Part shown: positions 44,156 through 53,653 of the stretch, piece by piece
Layout of the letters: each line of letters opens with the position of its first letter
How positions within the stretch are numbered: the first letter of the stretch is position 1
NCBI RefSeq assembly: GCF_014202695.1
Contig: NZ_JACHHH010000001.1
Span: forward strand, 354,739 to 418,738
Length of the DNA stretch: 64,000 nucleotides
Direction: 5' to 3'
DNA from: Oribacterium sinus
GTDB lineage: Bacteria > Bacillota > Clostridia > Lachnospirales > Lachnospiraceae
Made by a program: the position numbers and the translations under genes
The notes under the pieces: model-generated
What the model saw: only the letters and a program-made list of their open reading frames with translations
What the model was told of the DNA's origin: nothing
Database searches by the model: none

Positions 44156-44967
44156 TGCACGTACTTGATAGAAATATAAATGATTTGGAACTAAGGATAA
44201 AAGACATATATAATTATAATCCTAGAGAAGAGAATACTTCATTACAAACATCACTATCAGCATATGGATGGATACTATTAGATGCATGGGTTGCATGGAG
44301 GTCTCTTCGTTTTTTGCTTAAGGATACATATATCGACGATAATGTACTTGACAAGTGGTTTCAAACTCCTTCATCTTATACTGCTGCACAGATTAAAGCT
44401 GTATGGAAATTTGATGATTCAGCTGAAAAGTATATAGAGGATAGAACAAATAAAGGACTTAAATCACTTTTTGATGGTACTATTCAAGCAAATAGAAATG
44501 CCGCTGCACATTTTACAAAAAAAGTTGAAATTAAAGGTTCGGATCGTCAAAATATTAAACAGTTTTTTGAGGCTCTATCAACAGTTTTTTTGTTTTATGA
44601 AACTAAAGCTTTTTTTGTCAGAGTTACTGAAAAACTATCAAAAAATGGATTTGAAAGCTTTAAAATTAATTTTATTGAAAATGATATAGAATTCAATATG
44701 GAGGATATTGCGAGCAGTATCAAGGTATATGATAAGTGCGAAAAATTTTTAATAATCGGTCAAAAAATTAGCGGAGAAATTATTTGTATTTATGTAGAAG
44801 AAGAGGGATGTTTTGTAAGCCATAATAGAAAAATAGAAAAAAATTCTATGAATCCTGTAATTGATTCAGAACATTCTAAATATTATTTTTGGGGGAATAA
44901 AGGTTTTTATAGAGATGTAGATATGTTTGTAAACTCTGTAATTAGTTGCTTGAATACAAATCAATGA
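44155..44967 (+). CDS. HEPN-like protein coupled to DUF262
   Basis: 270 residues, start overlapping the DUF262 stop (TAATG), thus translationally coupled. The N-terminal helical domain contains QANRNAAAHFTKK with Arg114 and His119, an RX4H motif of HEPN ribonucleases, in the right place at the start of a long final helix. HEPN proteins of the MAE_28990/MAE_18760 type are reported beside DUF262 proteins; this may be a member of that group. The C-terminal ~110 residues (beta-rich, IICIYVEEEGCFVSHN) are unassigned. A toxin with DUF262 as sensor or regulator, or the reverse, is plausible. Confidence 0.62.
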   Translation: MHVLDRNINDLELRIKDIYNYNPREENTSLQTSLSAYGWILLDAWVAWRSLRFLLKDTYIDDNVLDKWFQTPSSYTAAQIKAVWKFDDSAEKYIEDRTNKGLKSLFDGTIQANRNAAAHFTKKVEIKGSDRQNIKQFFEALSTVFLFYETKAFFVRVTEKLSKNGFESFKINFIENDIEFNMEDIASSIKVYDKCEKFLIIGQKISGEIICIYVEEEGCFVSHNRKIEKNSMNPVIDSEHSKYYFWGNKGFYRDVDMFVNSVISCLNTNQ

Positions 44968-45105
44968 ATAATGATGGATGCAAAAAAGTTGTACGAATAT
45001 TTTACGGTATATTTTTTTAAAGTTGTAATAAAAGTATTATGAAGGTTAAGAAGAAATAAAGTAAGTAAAATGGTATGAATTTTAATATTGAAATGAGAAT
45101 TTAAA

Positions 45106-46539
45106 GTGAGAGAATATTCAAAGTATGATTCTTACGACAAAACAGATAAATATAGCATAGAAGAGTACGGTCAAAATATGGTTGGAAAGACCTTTTATGA
45201 TTTGACTGTTATTGATGACGCAGAGATAATTCATGAATCACTGGCTGATTATAATATTTCCCATGAAAATAAGAAGCGAAAAGGCGGATTAGGAGAGCTG
45301 GTTGAAGAGAGATTTTTTCACTATAAAGCGAACAGTGATTCAAATCCTGACTTCAAAGAAGCTGGTGTGGAATTAAAGGTATCTCCATATAAGATAAACA
45401 AGAATAAATCGATTGCTGCAAAAGAACGATTAGTTTTAACGATGATTGATTACAATTCAGTTATCAATGAAATTGATTTTGATAAAAGCCATTTTTGGTA
45501 TAAATCCCAATGGCTTTTATTAGTGTATTATTTATGGAATAAAGAGATTAAAGATCGTCTTAATTACCGCATAGATTATGTTCGTTTGTTTACTCCTTCT
45601 AAAGAAGACTTAGCAATAATAAAAAACGATTATTTTAAGATAATAAAGAAGGTCGAATCAGGGAAAGCTCATGAGTTGTCTGAGTCAGATACGATGTATC
45701 TTTCGGCTTGTACAAAGAGCTCTGATTCGTCAATAGTAAGAAAACAGCCTAATAGTGATATTCCGGCTAAACCTAGAGCATTTGCATATAAGAATTCTTA
45801 TATGACCTATGTTTTAAATAATTATATAATCCATAAGAAACCGGCTTATGAATCAATTATTTCCGGAAAGATAGTTGGAGATATTGAAGACTATATTCTC
45901 AAACGAATTAATCAGTTTAAAGGAAAATCTATGGATTTCTTATGCAAAGAGTTTGAGATAACTTTTAAGAATAAAGAACCAAAAAATTTGGGTGCTATGC
46001 TTTCATTCAGGATGCTTAATATCAAAAGCAATAATGCAGAAGAATTTGTGAAGGCCAATATCAAGGTGAAGACTTTTCGTATGAATAAGAAAGGTAAGAT
46101 TAAAGAAAATATATCTTTTCCAACTTTCAAGTTTTCGGATATTGTAAATCAAGAATGGGAAGATTCTGATTTTTATAATCTTCTTTATTCAACTAAATTT
46201 TTGTTTGTAGTCTTCCAAGAACAAGAAGACGGAAGCTATAATTTGGACCATGCACAATTTTGGAATATGCCATACGACATTCTTGATTCAGAGGTGAAGT
46301 CAGTATGGGAAAAGACAAAACATACTCTTTTGCATCTTCCCTCTGAATTAAAGCAGGAAAATGGAAATTATAAGGGTATATTTCCCAAGCAAACAGAAAA
46401 TGCAGTTTGCCATGTACGTCCTCATGCAAGAGACTCAAAGGATACTTATGTATTACCTGATGGACATGAATACCCAAAACAATGTTTTTGGCTTAATAAC
46501 TCATATATATTAAAAATTATAAAGAATCATTTAGATTAA
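45106..46539 (+). CDS. Sau3AI/MutH-type restriction endonuclease
   Basis: 477 residues. The N-terminal half has the MutH-type catalytic site: Asp82, Glu89 and Lys91 in NPDFKEAGVELKVSPYK, with the D-x6-E-x-K spacing of MutH. Further segments GKAHELSESDTMYLSACTK, IPAKPRAFAYKNSYMT, and near the end CHVRPHARDS and FWLNNSYILKII match Sau3AI as I recall it. Sau3AI cuts before GATC and has a degenerate second MutH-like half for DNA binding. Start is GTG 45106 with a weak site. The C5-methyltransferase that follows would protect GATC (inference). Confidence 0.9.
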   Translation: MREYSKYDSYDKTDKYSIEEYGQNMVGKTFYDLTVIDDAEIIHESLADYNISHENKKRKGGLGELVEERFFHYKANSDSNPDFKEAGVELKVSPYKINKNKSIAAKERLVLTMIDYNSVINEIDFDKSHFWYKSQWLLLVYYLWNKEIKDRLNYRIDYVRLFTPSKEDLAIIKNDYFKIIKKVESGKAHELSESDTMYLSACTKSSDSSIVRKQPNSDIPAKPRAFAYKNSYMTYVLNNYIIHKKPAYESIISGKIVGDIEDYILKRINQFKGKSMDFLCKEFEITFKNKEPKNLGAMLSFRMLNIKSNNAEEFVKANIKVKTFRMNKKGKIKENISFPTFKFSDIVNQEWEDSDFYNLLYSTKFLFVVFQEQEDGSYNLDHAQFWNMPYDILDSEVKSVWEKTKHTLLHLPSELKQENGNYKGIFPKQTENAVCHVRPHARDSKDTYVLPDGHEYPKQCFWLNNSYILKIIKNHLD

Positions 46540-46657
46540 GGCTCATACCTTATATCTAAGATGATATAGTATTACAGTGGACAATAGGTTTGGCGTCTGC
46601 CAAAGAAAGAACTTTAAGTTCTGTCTGCTTAACAAGCGAAATTGGAGGGCTTTTAAA

Positions 46658-47872
46658 ATGAAGAAATCAATAGTTGAGCTATTTGCTGGTGTAGGCGGTT
46701 TTCGCCTCGGAATGGAAAGATTAAATTCTGGGTGGGAAACTGTTTGGTTTTCTCAATGGGAACCTGGAGCAAGAACACAATGGGCTCATGAATGCTATGT
46801 TCATCACTTTGGAGATGCAATAGATTTAAATAGAGAATATACAACCGGAATAGATATTTCAGAAGTAAATAAGGAAGCAATACCTGACCACACATTATTG
46901 GTAGGCGGATTCCCATGCCAAGATTATTCTGTTGCACATAGTCTTTCTACTTCACAAGGATTGGAAGGAAAGAAAGGCGTTCTTTGGTGGCAGATTCGTG
47001 ATACTCTTATTGCGAAAAATGCACCATTTGTTCTTTTGGAAAATGTAGATCGCTTAATCAAATCTCCTGCAAAGCAAAGAGGTCGTGACTTTGGCGTTAT
47101 CCTAGCGTGTTTCAATGAACTTGGATATTCCGTAGAGTGGCGTGTTGTAAATGCTGCGCTTTATGGTGGTCCTCAAAGACGGAGACGAACATTTATCTTT
47201 GCCTATAAAAATGATACGAAGTATGGAAAGAAAATGGCAAAGATATCTTATGAGGATATTATTAATCAGTATGGACTTATGGCAGAAGCTTTTCCTATTG
47301 AGTTTCCAGTAGAAAAAGTCAGTGAGACTGTTCTTTTTGAGGATGTTGTAGAGGTTTCTGATAAGTTCCAGTTTGGTTTTGAAACATCTGGTTACATGAG
47401 AAATGGACGTATTATTACTGCTAAAGTTAAAGAGAAGGAAGAAAGTCCTATTACCTTAAAAGAGATACTTGAAGCTTGTGAGAACGAAGATTATTTTGTA
47501 AGTAGCTCAGATCTCCCTTCTTGGGTTGAAATGAAAGGAGCTAAAAAGAAAGAGCGCACAACGGCAGAAGGACATACATATACATTTTCGGAAGGTGCAA
47601 TACCATTTCTGGATTACTACAATAAGCCCGGAAGAACCATGCTTACAAGCGAAGGAACAAAAAATAGAAGCACACATATTGTCGCAGATCCTGCGACCGG
47701 TACAATCCGTATCTTAACGCCAATAGAGTGTGAGAGACTTCAAGGATTTGATGATAATTGGACAGTTGGCATGCCAGATAGGATGAGAAGATTCTGTATG
47801 GGAAATGCCCTTGTTGTACCAATGATTACCAGAATGGGAAGATATATCACTTCTATTGTTGAAGGAGAGTAA
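46658..47872 (+). CDS. DNA (cytosine-5-)-methyltransferase
   Basis: 404 residues. Motif I VELFAGVGGFRLGMER, motif IV GGFPCQDYSVAH with catalytic Cys87, motif VI LLENVDRL, motif VIII GGPQRRRRTFIF and motif X MGNALVVPMI are all present. It is paired with the Sau3AI-like endonuclease, so the predicted target is GATC with modification at C. The open frame starts at 46577, but ATG 46658 follows TTGGAGGGC and gives a canonical N-terminus. An intact and probably active methyltransferase, in contrast to the broken one downstream. Confidence 0.93.
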   Translation: MKKSIVELFAGVGGFRLGMERLNSGWETVWFSQWEPGARTQWAHECYVHHFGDAIDLNREYTTGIDISEVNKEAIPDHTLLVGGFPCQDYSVAHSLSTSQGLEGKKGVLWWQIRDTLIAKNAPFVLLENVDRLIKSPAKQRGRDFGVILACFNELGYSVEWRVVNAALYGGPQRRRRTFIFAYKNDTKYGKKMAKISYEDIINQYGLMAEAFPIEFPVEKVSETVLFEDVVEVSDKFQFGFETSGYMRNGRIITAKVKEKEESPITLKEILEACENEDYFVSSSDLPSWVEMKGAKKKERTTAEGHTYTFSEGAIPFLDYYNKPGRTMLTSEGTKNRSTHIVADPATGTIRILTPIECERLQGFDDNWTVGMPDRMRRFCMGNALVVPMITRMGRYITSIVEGE

Positions 47873-48078
47873 TATTTTAAGTGATTGGCTTTATATCTCG
47901 GAAAAATGTCAGTGAAATATAAATTACTGTCAGCCTATAAATCTCCAGATCATATGGAAAAGTTTAATAAGTATCTAAACTTTTCACACTTTTTAAACCG
48001 AGATATCAAGATAACACAGAGCATTTAAATTTATTTTGTTAGAATGCAGATGGTTATTCCGGCGTTTTAGAGCCGCTT
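47873..48078. promoter_or_regulatory. Intergenic leader with two inverted repeats
   Basis: Hairpin AAAGTTTA / TAAACTTT (47959-47966, 47976-47983) and a long-range inverted repeat ATATCTCGG / CCGAGATAT (47893-47901, 47998-48006). The stretch TTTTCACACTTTTTAAACC to ACACAGAGCATTTAAAT resembles the region before the helicase at 58,636-58,710. Confidence 0.5.
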
Positions 48079-48129
48079 AATCCGATACTCAGAGCCACTA
48101 AATCCGAGTGAAGGAGCCATGCGGACTCA
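48079..48129 (+). repeat. 51-bp island repeat, copy 1
   Basis: About 46 of 51 bases match 58026-58076; core AATCCGAtACTCAGAGCCAC then AAATCCGAGTG and GGAGCCATGCGGA. It ends 16 bases before the start of the broken methyltransferase. Confidence 0.85.
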
Positions 48130-48145
48130 TTGAAAGGAATATAAT

Positions 48146-48927
48146 GTGAAAACTATAGGAATATACTCATTTTTTTCGGGTGCTGGATTTTTAGATTTAG
48201 GATTTGAAACAGAAGGATTAACTATTGATTTTGTAAATGAATACAATAAATCTTTCTTGGAGGTGTATAAGTTCGCAAGAAAGAATATGGAATTGAAAGA
48301 ACCTAAATATGGTTAGTATTGTGGTGACATTAATAACTTGTTAAAAGGTAAAGGAAAAAAGGATTTAAGTTCATATTTAAGTTCGAGTAAAAAAATGAAC
48401 TAATTGGCTTTATTGGCGGACCACCTTGTCCAGACTTTTCAGTTGCTGGAAAGAATAAAGGTATAGTCGGCATTAATGGGAAATTAACTAAAAGTTATAA
48501 ACGAATTATTTTTTTATATGATCCAGAATTTTTTGTTTTTGAAAATGTTAAGGGATTGTGGAGCACGAAGAAACACAAAGAAGAGTACAACAAGTTAAAG
48601 AGGGCTTTTTCAAGAAAAGGATATGTGCTTGTGGACAGGCTTGTGAATTCTTTAGAATATGGAGTTGAATATGAAAGAGAACGCGTGATTTTGTTTGGCA
48701 TAAAATATAGTCTTTTGAGAAATGATAAAGGTACTGCAAGAAATATATTGAAGTCTAATTTCAATTGGAATATAGACCCAAAATATACCATAGATATAAT
48801 TAAAAGTATTAGATGGCCTATAACAACTGAATTTAATATAGAGAGTAAATTGCAATGTCCTGCCAATATAGTTAATGAATTAACTATTGAATATTGGTTT
48901 AATAAGAATGATTATTTTGAACGATAA
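48146..48927 (+). pseudogene. Broken C5-cytosine methyltransferase, truncated
   Basis: The N-terminal half of a second methyltransferase starts at GTG 48146 (motif I TIGIYSFFSGAGFLDLGFE). It has an in-frame TAG at 48314-48316 and a frame change in an A7 run at 48389-48395, after which motif IV GGPPCPDFSVAG and motif VI FVFENVKGLW continue to 48925-48927. The target-recognition domain and motifs IX-X are missing because the gene runs into an IS110-family remnant, which supplies the stop codon. Three independent lesions make function unlikely. No matching endonuclease is adjacent. Confidence 0.85.
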
Positions 48928-49340
48928 CGAGTTAATGACTTCAGCTCCTCGCTGTGGTAGGATGTACCTGTATAGGGCGCGAGTGTCTTATCAGTCACAA
49001 GCATTTCAGCAATGGAGCGGGAATCGACTTTATCCGTTTTCGTCTTTCTAAGGCTTTGACCTTTTCTGTAAAGATTTGTATGTAACGGATTGATGACAAA
49101 GGTGTGGTAGCCATGGTCAAGAAGTGATCCCAGGATGTTGTAGGAATAGTGACCGGTAGCCTCTAGTCCTATTTTTATCTGAGATTTATCCATTGAGACA
49201 GACTCAATCTTGTGGAATTATTCTCCATAGCCATCGCGATTGTTCCGTATCGTAAAGACTTGGAAAAGTTCTTCGGTATCTGGGCCAAGGATACAACAGT
49301 CATGCTTATCCTTAGCAACATCAATTCCAATGTAAATCAT
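48912..49340 (-). pseudogene. IS110-family transposase remnant (DEDD domain)
   Basis: Read on the minus strand from ATG at 49340: MIYIGIDVAKDKHDCCILG, the typical IS110 N-terminus with the first DEDD Asp, then an in-frame TAA (at about 49218-49220), then KIGLEATGHYSYNILGSLL with the conserved Glu, NPLHTNLYRKGQSLRKTKTD and KVDSRSIAEML. It ends after LKSLTRYRS where it joins the methyltransferase. The C-terminal Tnp_20 Ser domain is missing. So the transposase is dead both by a stop codon and by truncation. Confidence 0.88.
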
Positions 49341-49560
49341 TTAGTAAATCCTCCTGTAAAAAGTGTTTGATGCTGTTATCGATCCACAGGGCTCTTTGCT
49401 GATTGTATCCTCGTTCTACATAAACCGTCATGCGGTATCTAACTGATCAACAATGTAACAAAGAGGCTGTGGTTGGAGCCTTTCGAAAACCGTCGTGCGG
49501 TAGGAGGTAAAAACCAATCCACAGCATCAGATAACAATAGTAGCTGATTACCAAGAACAG
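49341..49560 (-). ncRNA. IS110 noncoding end with candidate bridge RNA
   Basis: The ~200 bases upstream of the transposase start (on the minus strand) carry long complementary segments CCACAGGGCTCTTTG (49384-49398) and CAAAGAGGCTGTGG (49459-49472) with inner ATTGT / ACAAT pairing, and two small hairpins ACCGTCATGCGGT and ACCGTCGTGCGGT. In IS110 elements this end encodes a structured bridge RNA that pairs with target and donor DNA. Position and structure fit; assignment as bridge RNA is inference and the boundaries are approximate. Confidence 0.45.
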
Positions 49561-49606
49561 GTAAAGAAAAGCTACAACTTTATAATACGAGGAGGTACTA
49601 TTAGAT

Positions 49607-52600
49607 ATGGGAAAAAGAAAAAAACATATGAAACGAAAAACTACATTATACGAGTTACAGGAATCTAGAAATGGAGGACAAATAGCATTAACAGGATTTG
49701 CTTACCAATTTTTATATTCTTGTTATTTAATATTATCTACATATGATGCAAATACTTTTTTCTATTTAGAAGGAATTGAGGATATAGATAAAATAACCAT
49801 AGAAAATGAATTTAAAAATACTACTCATATACAATTAAAATATTCCACAAAGAAACAAGATGCTAGCTTTTTAAATGAAGTTTTAAAAAATTATTTGGAA
49901 GCTTATTTAATTAATAAAGAACGAAAATTTAAGCTAATCTATGATTTTGATGTTGCACAAGGACATTTAAGCAAACTGTTTTATAATCAGTTAGATAGTA
50001 GTACCCATAATTATTGGCAGAATATCATTAATAAAATTAAAGAAGAAAATTCAGATTGGAATTGGGTGGATTTTTCGTATGATGATTTTATAGGTACCCT
50101 TTCTTTTGAGAGAAAAGAAAAAAGCATCTTATGTGATGAGATTGAAAAATTATTAATTAAAGATTATGAAATTATGACGGATAATATTTCGATATTTGCC
50201 AATGGGCTTAAAGTTTTCTGTCTAGAAAAAATGGAACAAAGAGGGAAAATTAATAGAAATGAACTTGATAGACTCATTACGGAAATAAAAGATGATATTA
50301 GTAAGGGGCCTCAAAACCCAGCACATCGTTGGATAAGGAAAGTTGCTTTTGAAATACATGATAATCAAAATAAAGATTATAGCTATTATGAAGGTAAAAA
50401 ACCCTCATACGATGATATTTCAATGGGGTTACCTGTTAACAGAGAGACTCTAGAAAATAAAATTGAAAGTTCTATTACAGAGAATAGAGTAACAGTAATT
50501 AAAGCGTCAAGTGGGCAAGGGAAAACAACCCTGGCAATGAAAACTGCGTATAATATGCGAGATCAATATAATATTTACCAGCTATTATGGTGTAATGATC
50601 GAAAAGAACTGCCTAATATTGCTTTGTACTTTGAGATGAGAGTGAAAATGGGAGAAAAACCACTTATTATCATAGATAATTTGGATTCTCAACTCAGCGA
50701 ATGGAATGCATTGGCTCAGCTTTTGCAAGAAAAAGTATCATACAATTATAAGCTAATTGTGACAACAAGAGAAGAGGATTGGTACAATTATAGTGGAGAT
50801 GTGAGTAATATTAAATCACTACAAGTAATTAAGCTATCCCTTGAAGAAAAAGAAGCCCATGATATTTATGAAATATTTCGTAAAACAGGTAAATTGCATT
50901 CATCAATCACAGAGTGGAAAAAATCATATAGAAAAATAGAAAAAAATAAACTACTAATTGAGTATATATATTTGCTAACACATGGAGAAATGCTATCTGA
51001 AAGGATAAATAGTCAAATAATTAAACTCAATAGTACGGATTCCGGCAGATTAAAATGCGAGATCCTTCGAAAAATTTGTTTTGCCGATATATGCGGGATT
51101 AAACTATCGGTTAATAAATTAATAAGTAGTTTGACCGAGAAAACATATCAAGATTATGGTGAGATACTAAAAAGTATGGAAAACGAGTTTTTTATTCGTA
51201 TTGATGGAACTCAAAAATATGTTGAGGGATTACATCCTGTACGTTCGCAACATATAACTGATAAATTACATGAATTTATTGAAGTTGAAAATACAGCATT
51301 GCAAGTTGTGAGCATTGCGGATTTTGTTTACCGTGCAAAACTGTTTTCATGTTTCCCAAGACTTATAAGGAATAAAGAAAGCTTTTATTTAAAATTAACG
51401 GAAATTTTATGGGATAAAAATAATTTGAGTTGTTATGTAGACGCATTACGTGGAATTTTCTCTGGTAGTGTTATGCAATACTATTTTGAAAATAAACAAA
51501 TATATGATGATGCAAACGAGCACGGTGGATTATTTTTAGTAGATATGGAACTTAATCCGTTTACTAGGTTCACGGAAATTGGGGAGACAGTAAAAACGTT
51601 GAATCAAATGCAAGAAATGTTTCCTGAAAATGAAAATATAATGCACTTAATAAATCTCAGAAATAATGCAAACAAAATAGAATTGCCAGAAACTGATATA
51701 TATCGTTTATCGAGTGCAATATATAAACAACTTAAAAGTGATGAAATGTTTAAAATTACATCAGATATTATTTCATATTCAAAGATTGCCTATTGGCTTA
51801 TTAAAATTGATTATCAGTTTAATTTATCAAATGAGATTTCTTTGGATTTATTATGGAATAATTGTGATGGTTACCCAATAGAAGCAATTGCAGATATTAT
51901 GTATGTATGTTTTTATGGGAATAAATCAATATATACTGAATTTGTTAAGATGAATTTAGATGATATTTTAATATATTTGAGAAATAAAACTGAATCATTA
52001 GAGATATATGTCGATGAAAAAAATAATGAAATTCATGTGAATTATTTGCTTCTCCCCAGTGAGATATACAAAGGTAATGATGAGAGTGTTTCGAGGTTAA
52101 AAATTATATGTAAAATGCTACCGATTTTTAATAATTATTGTGCGGATGCTATTCAACCAGTTATAGATTTATTATCTGGTTATGAGATTCCTGATAATGC
52201 TCATAAAACTATCCCTATTAGAAATTTAGTGATTATGTTTCACCAAGAATTTACTTCTATTTGGAGTAAAACAGTTTTAAGTAATTATGAATGTGATAGT
52301 ATTTTTGAATGGCTAGAGCACTGGTTTCTTATTAGAACTGATATTATGAGTTTGTTCAGTAAAATTATTTTATGTATTCATAAAATATTAGAGAAAAGAG
52401 TATTAGGACAACTAGCTGGAGAGATAGATTATTTGAGAACCGAAATAGAAAAAAAGCTTATCATGGAATATAGATATCCTTATGAAGATAGACCTTTTGA
52501 TGAAAAAGTAAGCATACCGGAGGGATTGAGTAAGATTAAACGTGATTTTTTCCAAAGTATACTAAATTTTAATAATCAGTTAGTTGGATTTTTAAATAAT

Positions 52601-53548
52601 GACGAGGAAAACACTCGTTTAGCTTTAATTAATTTGCGTAAAGCAATTTCAGTTTTTGATAAAATGCAAGAATACTTTACGAATATGCACATGGAGCATA
52701 AAATTTTAATAAAAGAAAACCAAGACCTTTGTTTAAACGAGGAAAAAATTTACCAAGAAATAATGGATGCATGTTTATATTTTAAAGAACATGAACCTAA
52801 TAAATATTTCAATAAGTATCAGATAAAAGTTTGGCATGAAAAAAGAAGGAAAGATAGGCTAGAAAAAGCAACAGAGGTTTTTAGCGAATTATTATCTATG
52901 TATTCTGTAAACCTGCCAAAACAACAATACTTTGAAGATATATTAAGTTACTATCCAATTGTTATTAAGAATCTTGATATTACAAATGAAACCGAACTTT
53001 TAAAAGTTTTGTATTTATGTACTTCATTTTATGAATTGGGTTATGACTATTTGGTGCTCTTGATTTGTGATGATAATAATAGACTAATGCCCAATGGTTT
53101 GAAACTTTCAAAGAATTTTTTAGAGACACTCAAACAAATTGATGAAAATGAAGGAAGCTCTCTAACAACTGAGTTATCATCACCTTTTCCCGTAGAAGTT
53201 ACTTTGCAAATGATTAACTCTTTTGAAAGTAAGTATTACGTTAAAAAAGTTTCTTCTATATGGTATGATAATTGGGAAAGAGTTGGAGAACTTTTATGGG
53301 CACTTTCAAAAGCTAGGCAATTACTAACAAAAGAGTTAGATAAGAAATATTTAAGTATAGCTGAAAATAAATATATGGATAGAATAAGGGATATCCTTAG
53401 TGAAATTAAACCGAAAATTCCAAATGACAAGTATGAAGAAATAGAAACTCTTTGCAAAAAAGTATTTGAAGGAGACATTTTTTTGGATAGAGAATTAAAC
53501 AAATTTTATAATTACCAGGAAGAGATTTTCAAAGTTGTTTCAATATGA
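49607..53548 (+). CDS. Large nuclease-STAND NTPase, Avs-like architecture
   Basis: 1,313 residues. N-terminal ~220: a Cap4/DUF4297-like PD-(D/E)xK nuclease is suggested by GGQIALTGFAYQFLYSCY, FYLEGIEDID (53-61) and HIQLKYS (74-80, Lys78). Residues ~275-520: STAND P-loop NTPase with Walker A IKASSGQGKTT (298-308), Walker B LIIIDNLD (353-360) and sensor motif IVTTRE (384-389). The C-terminal ~750 residues are helical without recognised motifs and would be the sensor. This order, effector nuclease, STAND switch, long sensor, is that of antiviral Avs proteins that detect phage proteins. A monocistronic gene; AGGAGG lies 12 bases before ATG 49607. Confidence 0.72.
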   Translation: MGKRKKHMKRKTTLYELQESRNGGQIALTGFAYQFLYSCYLILSTYDANTFFYLEGIEDIDKITIENEFKNTTHIQLKYSTKKQDASFLNEVLKNYLEAYLINKERKFKLIYDFDVAQGHLSKLFYNQLDSSTHNYWQNIINKIKEENSDWNWVDFSYDDFIGTLSFERKEKSILCDEIEKLLIKDYEIMTDNISIFANGLKVFCLEKMEQRGKINRNELDRLITEIKDDISKGPQNPAHRWIRKVAFEIHDNQNKDYSYYEGKKPSYDDISMGLPVNRETLENKIESSITENRVTVIKASSGQGKTTLAMKTAYNMRDQYNIYQLLWCNDRKELPNIALYFEMRVKMGEKPLIIIDNLDSQLSEWNALAQLLQEKVSYNYKLIVTTREEDWYNYSGDVSNIKSLQVIKLSLEEKEAHDIYEIFRKTGKLHSSITEWKKSYRKIEKNKLLIEYIYLLTHGEMLSERINSQIIKLNSTDSGRLKCEILRKICFADICGIKLSVNKLISSLTEKTYQDYGEILKSMENEFFIRIDGTQKYVEGLHPVRSQHITDKLHEFIEVENTALQVVSIADFVYRAKLFSCFPRLIRNKESFYLKLTEILWDKNNLSCYVDALRGIFSGSVMQYYFENKQIYDDANEHGGLFLVDMELNPFTRFTEIGETVKTLNQMQEMFPENENIMHLINLRNNANKIELPETDIYRLSSAIYKQLKSDEMFKITSDIISYSKIAYWLIKIDYQFNLSNEISLDLLWNNCDGYPIEAIADIMYVCFYGNKSIYTEFVKMNLDDILIYLRNKTESLEIYVDEKNNEIHVNYLLLPSEIYKGNDESVSRLKIICKMLPIFNNYCADAIQPVIDLLSGYEIPDNAHKTIPIRNLVIMFHQEFTSIWSKTVLSNYECDSIFEWLEHWFLIRTDIMSLFSKIILCIHKILEKRVLGQLAGEIDYLRTEIEKKLIMEYRYPYEDRPFDEKVSIPEGLSKIKRDFFQSILNFNNQLVGFLNNDEENTRLALINLRKAISVFDKMQEYFTNMHMEHKILIKENQDLCLNEEKIYQEIMDACLYFKEHEPNKYFNKYQIKVWHEKRRKDRLEKATEVFSELLSMYSVNLPKQQYFEDILSYYPIVIKNLDITNETELLKVLYLCTSFYELGYDYLVLLICDDNNRLMPNGLKLSKNFLETLKQIDENEGSSLTTELSSPFPVEVTLQMINSFESKYYVKKVSSIWYDNWERVGELLWALSKARQLLTKELDKKYLSIAENKYMDRIRDILSEIKPKIPNDKYEEIETLCKKVFEGDIFLDRELNKFYNYQEEIFKVVSI

Positions 53549-53620
53549 TTGCTCTTATTTTTAGGATGATTGTTTAAAAGACCAAAAAATAATCGTAACA
53601 AAGAATATAGTGGTAAAAAT

Positions 53621-53653
53621 TTAGTATCACCATTGATACTGTTTTGATACTAA
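53621..53653. promoter_or_regulatory. Inverted repeat with TGATACT boxes before the YobI-like module
   Basis: TTAGTATCA (53621-53629) and TGATACTAA (53645-53653) with a further TGATACT (53634-53640) between them; another GATACTAA lies near 53711. It looks like an operator for a dimeric repressor or a small hairpin. The whole 280-base gap after the STAND gene is AT-rich and otherwise blank. Confidence 0.45.

Noticed and set aside
48556-48927. Intact small gene of 123 codons
   Set aside because: It is the 3' fragment of the broken methyltransferase; motif IV and VI lie in the same frame upstream.
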